64,000 nt of DNA from Treponema sp. (GTDB lineage Bacteria; Spirochaetota; Spirochaetia; Treponematales; Treponemataceae), in NCBI GenBank assembly GCA_024693045.1, contig JAILLQ010000037.1, forward strand, positions 1-64,000. Reading direction: 5' to 3'. The stretch's first letter is position 1. Each line of letters begins with the position of its first letter. Of the stretch, positions 55,271 to 63,236 are shown piece after piece. A model generated the notes under the pieces. That model did not search any database. It had not been told where the DNA came from and worked only from the letters and a program-made list of their open reading frames with translations. The position numbers were made by a program, and so were the translations under genes.

Positions 55271-55350
55271 TCCTTTCACAGCCCGCTAACGCTCGGTCTT
55301 TGCAGGCAAAGCCAGCCTTCGGCTCTGTTCCAGCACCGCGCAGCCCCCTT
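55271..55350. repeat. GC-rich hairpin element between the two starch genes
   Basis: This 80-base segment is clearly richer in G and C than its AT-rich surroundings. It holds CTTTGC/GCAAAG (55298-55311) and AGCC/GGCT (55314-55324) hairpins and ends in a C-rich tract. No frame is long enough to be a gene. It looks like an intergenic repeat or REP/MITE-like element; only one copy is in the window. Confidence 0.5.
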
Positions 55351-55394
55351 CTTCATCGATATTATTTTGAAAATATTTAGCCGATTGTTTTTTC

Positions 55395-55430
55395 TAAAAA
55401 AAATCCCGCTGGAAAAGTCCAACGGGATTT
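55395..55430 (-). terminator. Terminator of the large amylase gene
   Basis: Read on the minus strand, AAATCCCGTTGGA pairs with TCCAGCGGGATTT, interrupted by one mismatch, followed by a T run. It lies about 30 bases past the stop at 55459. Confidence 0.88.
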
Positions 55431-55458
55431 AGAATTAGTTTACACTATTATTATAATC

Positions 55459-58400
55459 TTATGACGGACTATAATCACTGAAGTTTGTAGAATAACTTGT
55501 AGTACCGCTAGCATAAGTTATATCTCCAGACTTATTGTAGATTCTTCCTGCATTATCTCCTGTAGCTTCCCAGTCAGGTTCCGTAGTTCCTGAAGGACAG
55601 CGAACTAAAAGCAAACCTGTTGTATCAGCAGGAACTGTTACATTTACAGTTGTATCAGAACCTGTACATTCAATCCATTCTCCAGTGCTAGAACTTCCCC
55701 ATACCCAGGCAAAGACTTTCACTCCTCCAGACCAAGTCCAGCTATCCGCAGTAACAGTAAGCTGAACGCCTGCTGTATATGTTTTTGATACGACACTAGA
55801 ATCTTCCAATCCCGACTTACTTGCATATGCCTTTACAGTAGTTCCTGCTTCAACAGTGAATGCAGAAGAATAAGTTGAATAAGTTGAACCGCCGTCTGTT
55901 GAATACTTGATTGTAGCTCCGTCAGTAGCACAAGTGATTGTTACACTTCCAGAAGAAATTGAAATAACAGGAGCAGCACAAACTGTATCTGTGTAGATTG
56001 CAAAGTTATCACCACTGTATGTCAATGTGAATGATGAATCACTCTGAGTATAACCTGAACCAATTACAACAATGGCATTTCCGTTTTCACCTGTAATTTT
56101 TGCAGCATAATACGAAGATGATGTTGCCAAAGTAGTTCTTGTACTGTCATAGCCAATTCCAAGGCTCTGCCTCAAAGAAATAAGGTAATCAATGTGTTCA
56201 CGCAGGCTATTGCTTGTTCCGCTTACAGTATTAGAAGCAAGATACTGGTCGCTTCCGTTTGCAGCTGTTAATCCATTATTCGTATAACTTTCTGCATAGC
56301 TAAAGTAGTGCTGCCATGCTACACATGGGTAACCAGGATGGGTAAGAATCAGAGCATAGGCCGTTCCTACATCATCTGGGTCAAGATACCAGTGAGCCTG
56401 AGTTGAACCTGTATCGTGGTTATCAACAAAGGTAACAGCATATTCCGGCTGGCTAATATAGAAGTTAGAAGAATCTGCAAGCAAAGCATAATTTGAATTG
56501 CTTACACTAGAAGCATTGCAGCCGAATACACTATTCATTGCACCTTTAAGAGTAAAGTCGAATACCTTTGACTTATAACCGCCGCTTTCTGTTGCAGAAA
56601 CCCAGCTGTTAATTTCGTTATACCAGCTGCTAGGATTAGAAGAAGAATATCCGTCTGTAGGCCAGTATTCCCCAACACTGAATTCACAGTCACTTGCCGC
56701 ATCATACATACCTACATAATTACCGCTGTAACCTTTTACATAGTCGTAACGCCAGCCCACAAAGCCCGCAGGTTTTAATACATTGTTCATCCAGTCGATA
56801 ATTCCCTGCTGAACAGTTGAACTTGTATGGTCTAGGTCACGATAAGCAGCATAAGAAGCACCAGTATCTGCCGCTCCAGTAGAAGTTGCGCCATACATTG
56901 GGCTTGATGTGTTAGTAAATCCTTCATCATCAGAACAGATTACTGGATATGATTTTGTATCAGGATCACAGCCCCAATCAGGTTCTGTAAAATCACCCCA
57001 GCTTGTAGTTCCTGCACGGTGGTTTACAACGATATCAGCAATTGCCTTTGCAGGACTGATAGCAGAAATCATTGCAGTAAGCTCGGCTGCTGTTCCATAG
57101 CAGTTGTTTAAGTCATTAAGTAAAGTTGGTGCATATCCTTCAGAAGAAGCTGTATCTGTTCTGCTTGGAGGAGGACACCACATATATTCAAAAGTATTTC
57201 CAATCTGAGTAGCATTAGCTGTTACAATTCCATACCACTTCTGCCAGTATGGACTCTTACTGTTCCAGTTATAATCAGAATCCCTTGGTGCCGAATCCCA
57301 GTTAAATCCTTGCAGCATTACACCACTCTTACTGCTTGAAGTTGCAAGTGTAAATGTTTTACTTACAACAGAGGAATTATCATAACCAGAAAGTATTCCT
57401 ATAGCCTTAACAGTTGTAGTCGAAGTAAGAGAAATTGCAGAAGAGTACAAAGTTCCGTTTGAAGCAGAAGGAGTACTTCCGTCTGTAGTATAGTAAATGC
57501 TTGCGCCACTTGTTGAACAGGTGATAGTTACACTTGTGCTTTCTGTAAATCTTGTAGTTCCAGAAATTACAGGATTTGCAACAGTTGGACTTGTTTTTGT
57601 AAATATTGAACTAGAAACAGAAGAATTATTGTAGCCGTCAAGAATTGCTATTGCTTTTACTGTAGTTGTTGAAGTAAGAGTAATTGCTGAAGAGTACAAA
57701 GTTCCGTTTGTAGCAGAAGGTGTTGTACCATCTGTTGTATAGTAAATACTTGCTCCGCTTGTTGTAGAAGTAATTGTAACGCTTGTTGAATCAGTGAAGT
57801 TGTCTGTTCCGCTGATTACAGGACTTGCACAGGTTGGAGTTGATTCCCCTGCCTTCATTACTACGATTCGGTATGGACCTACACCGTAAGTAGCCTCTGC
57901 TTCCCATGCAGTAGAATAATCCCAACAGTTATAAGCGGTTTCTGCCCAGTTACCTGTATCGATGATTCGTTTCCATACTCCGCTAGGAGCAGTTGGAACA
58001 GTAAAGGTAACTTCTGCATCAGTCATGTTTATCATCATATAGTAGATGCCACCGTTAAGACTTCCGTCACCGTTGATAAGAATTGCTTTTTTACAACCTT
58101 CATCGCCCCATCCGGAAGAGCCGTCAACCTTATACCATGTGAAAGCGGCTCCTGTAAGCTGCCTTAAACTTGCATTGTTAGCTCTTTCGTTCATTACATA
58201 TTTTGCAAACTCAAAGTTAGCGTTCTTTCCGTCATTTCCTTCGGAAGTTCCAAGCATATTAACATAAGAACCATTTTCCTGAGAAATTGAAGAAGAACCG
58301 CAGCTTACAGCCTGAGGACTAGAACTTGCTATCATATTGTAGTTGTTCCAGGTTGCTACAGAATCCAGATTGTAAGGATTGTTGTTTCCGTTCTGAGTTC

Positions 58401-61386
58401 GTCCAAACTCATCACCGTATACAATCATAGGAATTCCGGCACTGAACATCTGCATTGTAAAGTAGTTTCGGATTCTCTGTCGTCGGCTTGCAGGCTCATC
58501 CAAAGAGCCATTAACATAAATATTAGTTGAAATAGAATTCTGGTCACCGTTACCGCCGTCGCTTGGTCCAAATGGCCATTCTCTTACCGTGTTATAGTAG
58601 TTACCTGCACCAGAATAACTTGCAAGGTCAGCAAGCGTAAAGCCGTCGTGGGCACAGATAAAGTTTATAGAAGGATCGGCTGTTCCAAAGTGAGAAAGGT
58701 CTCCATAAAGGGCATCTGTATAACTTATGCTGGCAGATGCTGTCGCGTTTCCAACAAAGCCCCTCATTGTGTCTCTGTAGTAGCCGTTCCAGCCAGCCCA
58801 ACCGTCAGGGAAGTTTCCTACCTGGTAAGAGTTTCCACCGCAGTCCCAGCTTTCTGCAATCATTTCAACATTTTTGCTTGTTCCTAGACTTGCAATCTGA
58901 GTTGTAGTTGTAGCTGAAGCATTATAATCCCAGCTTGTTGTTGAAGAAGAATATTCACGGCCAAGAACAGTTGCAAGGTCAAAGCGGAAGCCGTCAACAC
59001 CCATTGTATCAATCCAGTAAGTCAATGAATCAATAATAAACTGGCGAACATAAGAATTATCACACTGAAGGTTATTACCACAGCCACTGGTTTCCCAGTA
59101 TGCCGATTTATCACTGCTTACAAGGCTGTAATAAGTTGAATTATCAATACCACGCATACTTACAAGAGTACACTGCTGGTTTGAATCAGTATCCCCATTC
59201 CAAGGACCGCCTTCTCCAGAGTGGTTATAAACAACGTCAAGGTATACTTCCATTCCGGCATCGTGGAAGGCTTTTACCATTTCCTTAAACTCTTTTGTAG
59301 GACCACCGCAAGACTTATCGCTTGAATATCGTCTGTCAGGGGCAAAATAGTCAAAGGTCATGTAGCCCCAGAAGTTTCCTCCTGGACCGTCATCAGGATT
59401 TGCGTCGTTATCAGTTTCATGAACAGGCAAAAGTTCGATTGTATTAATTCCGATTGCCTTGAGATAAGGAATCAAGTAAGTAGCACCCTTGTAGGTACCC
59501 CGGTAGTTTTCAGGAATATCAGAAACACTTGCATAATCAGAAAGCAAAGTAGAAAGATTTGCTGTAGAAGAATGTTTTGTAATTCCTCGAACATGAGCTT
59601 CATAAATAATTGCATCTTTCTGAGCAATTGCAGGTTTTGTTCCAAAACTTGTTGAATCTGTAATTACATAACCTTTTGGAGCAATAGTTGCAGAGTCATA
59701 ATATCTGTAAGTTTCCCCAGAAGTCATGATTCCGTAAACAGGAGTTTCAAGAGCATAGCCAGAATTAGAACTTGTGTAAGCAGCTATAGAAGTTGCATTA
59801 CTTGGGTCATGAGTCATTTCTCGTGCATAAGGGTCGTAAAGAACTTTATTTGGATTGAATCTGTTTCCGCTAGAATCGCAGTCAGAAATGAAGCCTGCTG
59901 TAGAACCACCTCGAGTCCAAGTTGAATTAAAGGTCCAGTTAGGTCCCCAGCAGCGGAAGGCGTAAATTGCACCAGTCAAATCACCGCTTAATTCTGCACG
60001 CCAGATATCGTCGCTTCCCTTAACCAGCCAGTAGTCGTAGAGAGCGTCTGCACCGTAGGCAGAACCGTATATTTCAAGAAGAATTTTTGTTGCATTCTTT
60101 GAATAAAGGGCAAATGTTGTTGTAGAAGTACCTACATTTGCACCAAGACTACTAGTCAGACTTCCCCAGTCAGCTTCACTAACAGGACTGTATTTTCCAC
60201 TAGAAGGATGCTGTTGTCCCAAAGAAGGAAGAGCAAATGTCCATGAAGAAACATCTGAATCCAAAAGACCATCGCATATAGCAATTGCCTTAACTGTCGT
60301 TCCTACAGAAACAGAAATGCCGCTTGATGTGTAAAGAGTACTTGAAGAAGAAGGTGATGTGCCATCTGTAGTATAGTAGATTTTTACGCCGGAAGGTTCT
60401 TCTTCCCCGTCATAAGTGCGTGCCTTAAGGTAAACTGTTGTAGCAGAAGAAATAAATTCAGAAATAGCAGTTCCACTTGAATTTTCAAGGCGTGGAGCTG
60501 GTGTTTTAAACTGAATACTTCCTAAATTTACAGTAGCTCCACTTGCAAAAGTTGAACTAGAAGAATAAACAACGGTAGAACCGTTCACAAGACCAAAGAT
60601 TTTCCAGCTGCCAGGAGCGATACCAGTAATTGTGTTAGTTCCGCTTGAAATAGATTCACGTATTTGAGAAGCAGGATCGCAAACCTGAACTTTAATCGAA
60701 GAAGATGTAACATCAGAGGTAAAAGTAAGACTTGCTGCGGATAAAACATAATCAGAGGAATCCTTACTAGTATAAGTTCCGTCTTTAATATCTTTTGCAA
60801 TTGAATCAGTATCTATTAAACTTGCATGGCACTGGTCAGAAAGTAAAGTTTGAACCGTTGAAGGACTAAGGGATGAAATATCGTAAGAATAATTTTTAAG
60901 GAGTTTATAATAAACAGCTCCTTTTGCCGAAGACGCCCAGTTTACAGTAACACTGTTGCTACCTGCTACAATATCAGTTACAGCATACAAAACAGCACCG
61001 GCAACCTTGCTTTCAATGTTATCTTTATCTGTTAAAGCTTCAATTCTGATTACCCTGTTACTACCAACAGGTATATTTTCAATTGTAACGTCTCCAGCAC
61101 CTTCCGTTACAGTAACAGAATTTTTATTAATGTCAGTCATGTTGTAACCAGAAACTGTTACATTAGCACCGGCAATGCTTCCTATTTCAAGAGAACGAGA
61201 ATTATCTTGAACTATAGTTAATGAACCGTATTCGATTGTATTTTCAGATGAATTATTATTAGAAAGAGCATTCTGTAGTATAAATAATTGTAAAGGTTCA
61301 ATTTTATTTGAAAGATTGTTTTGGCAAGAAGAAAGAAATGCTAAAGAGGAAATTAAGATTAATGCCTTCTTTAAGATTTTATTCAT
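55459..61386 (-). CDS. Giant bifunctional starch lipoprotein (isoamylase-type plus alpha-amylase)
   Basis: The 1975-residue protein has a lipoprotein signal peptide (LAFLSSC), the shared N-terminal domain (about 45-170), a CHB_HEX-like FN3-fold repeat (about 315-380), a CBM48-type domain, an isoamylase/GlgX-type catalytic domain with Asp803 (DGFRFD), Glu845 (AESWD) and Asp914 (CAHDG), two tandem CHB_HEX repeats (1183-1346), a second catalytic domain of the plant-like alpha-amylase type with Asp1548 (GWRYDY), Glu1573 (VGEYW) and Asp1658 (DNHD), a fourth repeat (about 1810-1870) and a C-terminal possible starch-binding module (about 1880-1975). It should debranch and hydrolyse starch in one chain. 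GGAGG precedes the ATG. Confidence 0.9.
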   Translation of the reverse strand: MNKILKKALILISSLAFLSSCQNNLSNKIEPLQLFILQNALSNNNSSENTIEYGSLTIVQDNSRSLEIGSIAGANVTVSGYNMTDINKNSVTVTEGAGDVTIENIPVGSNRVIRIEALTDKDNIESKVAGAVLYAVTDIVAGSNSVTVNWASSAKGAVYYKLLKNYSYDISSLSPSTVQTLLSDQCHASLIDTDSIAKDIKDGTYTSKDSSDYVLSAASLTFTSDVTSSSIKVQVCDPASQIRESISSGTNTITGIAPGSWKIFGLVNGSTVVYSSSSTFASGATVNLGSIQFKTPAPRLENSSGTAISEFISSATTVYLKARTYDGEEEPSGVKIYYTTDGTSPSSSSTLYTSSGISVSVGTTVKAIAICDGLLDSDVSSWTFALPSLGQQHPSSGKYSPVSEADWGSLTSSLGANVGTSTTTFALYSKNATKILLEIYGSAYGADALYDYWLVKGSDDIWRAELSGDLTGAIYAFRCWGPNWTFNSTWTRGGSTAGFISDCDSSGNRFNPNKVLYDPYAREMTHDPSNATSIAAYTSSNSGYALETPVYGIMTSGETYRYYDSATIAPKGYVITDSTSFGTKPAIAQKDAIIYEAHVRGITKHSSTANLSTLLSDYASVSDIPENYRGTYKGATYLIPYLKAIGINTIELLPVHETDNDANPDDGPGGNFWGYMTFDYFAPDRRYSSDKSCGGPTKEFKEMVKAFHDAGMEVYLDVVYNHSGEGGPWNGDTDSNQQCTLVSMRGIDNSTYYSLVSSDKSAYWETSGCGNNLQCDNSYVRQFIIDSLTYWIDTMGVDGFRFDLATVLGREYSSSTTSWDYNASATTTTQIASLGTSKNVEMIAESWDCGGNSYQVGNFPDGWAGWNGYYRDTMRGFVGNATASASISYTDALYGDLSHFGTADPSINFICAHDGFTLADLASYSGAGNYYNTVREWPFGPSDGGNGDQNSISTNIYVNGSLDEPASRRQRIRNYFTMQMFSAGIPMIVYGDEFGRTQNGNNNPYNLDSVATWNNYNMIASSSPQAVSCGSSSISQENGSYVNMLGTSEGNDGKNANFEFAKYVMNERANNASLRQLTGAAFTWYKVDGSSGWGDEGCKKAILINGDGSLNGGIYYMMINMTDAEVTFTVPTAPSGVWKRIIDTGNWAETAYNCWDYSTAWEAEATYGVGPYRIVVMKAGESTPTCASPVISGTDNFTDSTSVTITSTTSGASIYYTTDGTTPSATNGTLYSSAITLTSTTTVKAIAILDGYNNSSVSSSIFTKTSPTVANPVISGTTRFTESTSVTITCSTSGASIYYTTDGSTPSASNGTLYSSAISLTSTTTVKAIGILSGYDNSSVVSKTFTLATSSSKSGVMLQGFNWDSAPRDSDYNWNSKSPYWQKWYGIVTANATQIGNTFEYMWCPPPSRTDTASSEGYAPTLLNDLNNCYGTAAELTAMISAISPAKAIADIVVNHRAGTTSWGDFTEPDWGCDPDTKSYPVICSDDEGFTNTSSPMYGATSTGAADTGASYAAYRDLDHTSSTVQQGIIDWMNNVLKPAGFVGWRYDYVKGYSGNYVGMYDAASDCEFSVGEYWPTDGYSSSNPSSWYNEINSWVSATESGGYKSKVFDFTLKGAMNSVFGCNASSVSNSNYALLADSSNFYISQPEYAVTFVDNHDTGSTQAHWYLDPDDVGTAYALILTHPGYPCVAWQHYFSYAESYTNNGLTAANGSDQYLASNTVSGTSNSLREHIDYLISLRQSLGIGYDSTRTTLATSSSYYAAKITGENGNAIVVIGSGYTQSDSSFTLTYSGDNFAIYTDTVCAAPVISISSGSVTITCATDGATIKYSTDGGSTYSTYSSAFTVEAGTTVKAYASKSGLEDSSVVSKTYTAGVQLTVTADSWTWSGGVKVFAWVWGSSSTGEWIECTGSDTTVNVTVPADTTGLLLVRCPSGTTEPDWEATGDNAGRIYNKSGDITYASGTTSYSTNFSDYSPS
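57349..57840. repeat. Tandem 246-base repeat encoding CHB_HEX-type domains
   Basis: Two adjacent copies of 82 codons encode residues 1183-1264 and 1265-1346 of the large amylase. They share sequence such as GASIYYTTDG, NGTLYSSAI and LTSTTTVKAI, and remain highly similar in DNA, so the duplication is recent. They lie between the two catalytic domains as a spacer. Confidence 0.85.
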
Positions 61387-61437
61387 GTATCGCCTCCATA
61401 ATTTAAATAATAACTTTAAATGATGATAAGCTCTCCA

Positions 61438-61456
61438 ACTTAAAAATATTTTAAGT
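61438..61456. promoter_or_regulatory. Inverted repeat overlapping the amylase -10
   Basis: ACTTAAAA-ATA-TTTTAAGT is an 8-base perfect inverted repeat with a 3-base centre, covering the -10 box (61453-61448) and the expected start point. It is a possible repressor operator; in such AT-rich DNA chance cannot be excluded. Confidence 0.4.
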
Positions 61457-61475
61457 CAAAATTTCAATATGTCAA
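61448..61475 (-). promoter_or_regulatory. Promoter of the large amylase gene
   Basis: On the minus strand, TTGACA (61475-61470) and TAAAAT (61453-61448) are 16 bases apart, with a spacer starting TATTGAAATT. The leader is about 55 bases and carries GGAGG. Confidence 0.72.
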
Positions 61476-61539
61476 TTTTTTTATAGAAAAAATCTCATCA
61501 AAAAGATAAAATGAAGTAATTTTTTTATAAGGATTGTAT

Positions 61540-62958
61540 ATGGGCGGCATTTTCGGTGTTACGTCAAAGAGCGACTGTTCTTTGGATTTATTTTTCGGGG
61601 TTGATTATCATTCTCATTTGGGAACAAGAAGAGGTGGTCTGTGTGTTCTAAACGAACAGAATATATTTAAAAGATCCATTCACAACATTCAAAATTCACC
61701 ATTCCGAACAAAATTCGAAAATGACATTGAAGAAATGCATGGAAAAATGGGTATCGGCTGTATCAGCGATTACGAAGCCCAGCCACTTTTAGTTCACTCG
61801 CACCTTGGAACTTATTCAATTACAACTGTTGGCGTAGTTACTAATAAGGATGAACTTGTAAAAGAAGTTCTTGCTGATGGACATACCCACTTTTTGGAAA
61901 TGAGTGGAGGCGAAATCAACCAGACAGAACTTGTTGTTGCCCTGATTAATCAGAAAAAATCTATTCTTGAAGGAATTCAGTCTGTTCAGCAGAAAATAAA
62001 GGGCTCTCTAACCCTCCTAATTATGACTGAAGAAGGTATTTACGGCGCACGAGATAAATTTGGTCGAACTCCTCTTCAAATCGGTCATAAAGATGGAGCT
62101 TTCTGCCTTTCATTTGAAAGTTTCGCCTATATAAATTTAGGTTACCAGGATTACAAAGAATTAGGACCTGCAGAAATCGTATTTGTCACTTCAGATAAAG
62201 TTGAAGTTTTACAAAAGCCACAAAAAGAAATGAAAATCTGTACCTTCCTTTGGATTTACTATGGCTATCCAACCGCCTGCTATGAAGGAGTAAATGTTGA
62301 AGCAATGCGCTACAACTGCGGAAAATTTCTTGCAAGGCGAGATAAGGACGCAAATATTCACCCGGATTGTGCTGCCGGAGTTCCTGATTCAGGTACTGCA
62401 CACGCTGTAGGTTATGCAAATGAAGCCGGCATTCCTTTTACCCGTCCATTTATCAAATACACTCCTACATGGCCACGTTCTTTTATGCCTACAAGTCAGG
62501 ATCAGAGAAACTTAATTGCCCACATGAAACTGATTCCTATTCAGCAGCTGATAAAAGACAGAAGCATTCTTTTAATCGATGATTCAATCGTTAGAGGTAC
62601 CCAGCTTAGAGAAACCACAGACTTTTTGTACCAGAGCGGAGCAAAAGAAGTTCATGTACGCCCAGCCTGCCCTCCTATCATGTTTGGCTGCAAGTACCTT
62701 AATTTTTCTCGCTCAAAATCAGAAATGGATTTAATTGCCCGTCGGGTTGTGCGTCAGTTTGAAGGTGAAAATGTAAGCCAGGAAACACTTGCAAAATACT
62801 GCGACCCTGACACTCCTGAATACGAAAAAATGCAGGAAGAAATCAGAAAACAACTGCATTTTACAACTTTAAGATTCCACCGCCTTGACGACATGCTAGA
62901 CAGTACAGGTTTAGACCATTGCAAACTTTGTACTTACTGCTGGAACGGAAAAGAATAA
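61540..62958 (+). CDS. PurF-like phosphoribosyltransferase without the glutaminase cysteine
   Basis: The protein (472 residues from ATG 61540; TAAGGA at 61528-61533) is homologous to amidophosphoribosyltransferase along its length: a class II amidotransferase-type N-domain with GVDYHSHLGTRRGG, and a PRTase domain with the PRPP loop ILLIDDSIVRGTQL. Cysteines in FGCKY and HCKLCTYC may bind the Fe-S cluster known in Bacillus-type PurF. The nucleophilic Cys that should follow the initiator Met is Gly (MGGIFG), so it should not hydrolyse glutamine. It may use ammonia or have another role. No other pur gene is nearby. Confidence 0.82.
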   Translation: MGGIFGVTSKSDCSLDLFFGVDYHSHLGTRRGGLCVLNEQNIFKRSIHNIQNSPFRTKFENDIEEMHGKMGIGCISDYEAQPLLVHSHLGTYSITTVGVVTNKDELVKEVLADGHTHFLEMSGGEINQTELVVALINQKKSILEGIQSVQQKIKGSLTLLIMTEEGIYGARDKFGRTPLQIGHKDGAFCLSFESFAYINLGYQDYKELGPAEIVFVTSDKVEVLQKPQKEMKICTFLWIYYGYPTACYEGVNVEAMRYNCGKFLARRDKDANIHPDCAAGVPDSGTAHAVGYANEAGIPFTRPFIKYTPTWPRSFMPTSQDQRNLIAHMKLIPIQQLIKDRSILLIDDSIVRGTQLRETTDFLYQSGAKEVHVRPACPPIMFGCKYLNFSRSKSEMDLIARRVVRQFEGENVSQETLAKYCDPDTPEYEKMQEEIRKQLHFTTLRFHRLDDMLDSTGLDHCKLCTYCWNGKE

Positions 62959-62960
62959 AA

Positions 62961-63003
62961 ATACTAAAAAAGGTGATTCAACTTGAATCACCTTTTTTAG
63001 TAT
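62961..63003. terminator. Bidirectional terminator
   Basis: A perfect 20-base inverted repeat (62961-62980 with 62984-63003) closes a 3-base loop; the outer part of each arm is A/T-rich (TTTTTTAGTAT on either strand), so it can end both the PurF-like transcript and the convergent minus-strand genes. Confidence 0.9.
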
Positions 63004-63013
63004 CTGAAAAATT

Positions 63014-63235
63014 TTACAAATCAGGAATTATTTCTCTAAAAAATGAATTTTCAATTTTGGCTTCATTCATAAATTCTCCCCAGGAATAAAAACGCTGGGG
63101 TTCGTACAGTCGCCCAAAGGCAAGGTATTCACCCTTTTGGTCTTTTCCATAGGTTAGACTATATTTTATGCCCTTAAAATCAAATTCATAATTTTTTTTG
63201 CAGTCTACTAAAAATCGAAAGTCTTCTATTTTCAT
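63014..63235 (-). CDS. Small protein of unknown function
   Basis: A 73-residue protein encoded one base after the FemAB-like stop, with GGAAGG serving as ribosome site. It is polar and rich in aromatic residues (YSLTYGKDQKGEYLAFGRLYEPQRFYSWGEFMNEAKIE) and probably a small beta/alpha fold. The pattern resembles short proteins found in many Treponema and Lachnospiraceae, but I cannot name it. It may be co-translated with the FemAB-like gene. Confidence 0.6.
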   Translation of the reverse strand: MKIEDFRFLVDCKKNYEFDFKGIKYSLTYGKDQKGEYLAFGRLYEPQRFYSWGEFMNEAKIENSFFREIIPDL

Positions 63236-63236
63236 C

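Noticed and set aside
57349-57840. CRISPR or mobile repeat array
   Set aside because: The units are 246 bases, adjacent and in frame, and encode protein domains; there are no short direct repeats with unique spacers anywhere in the window.
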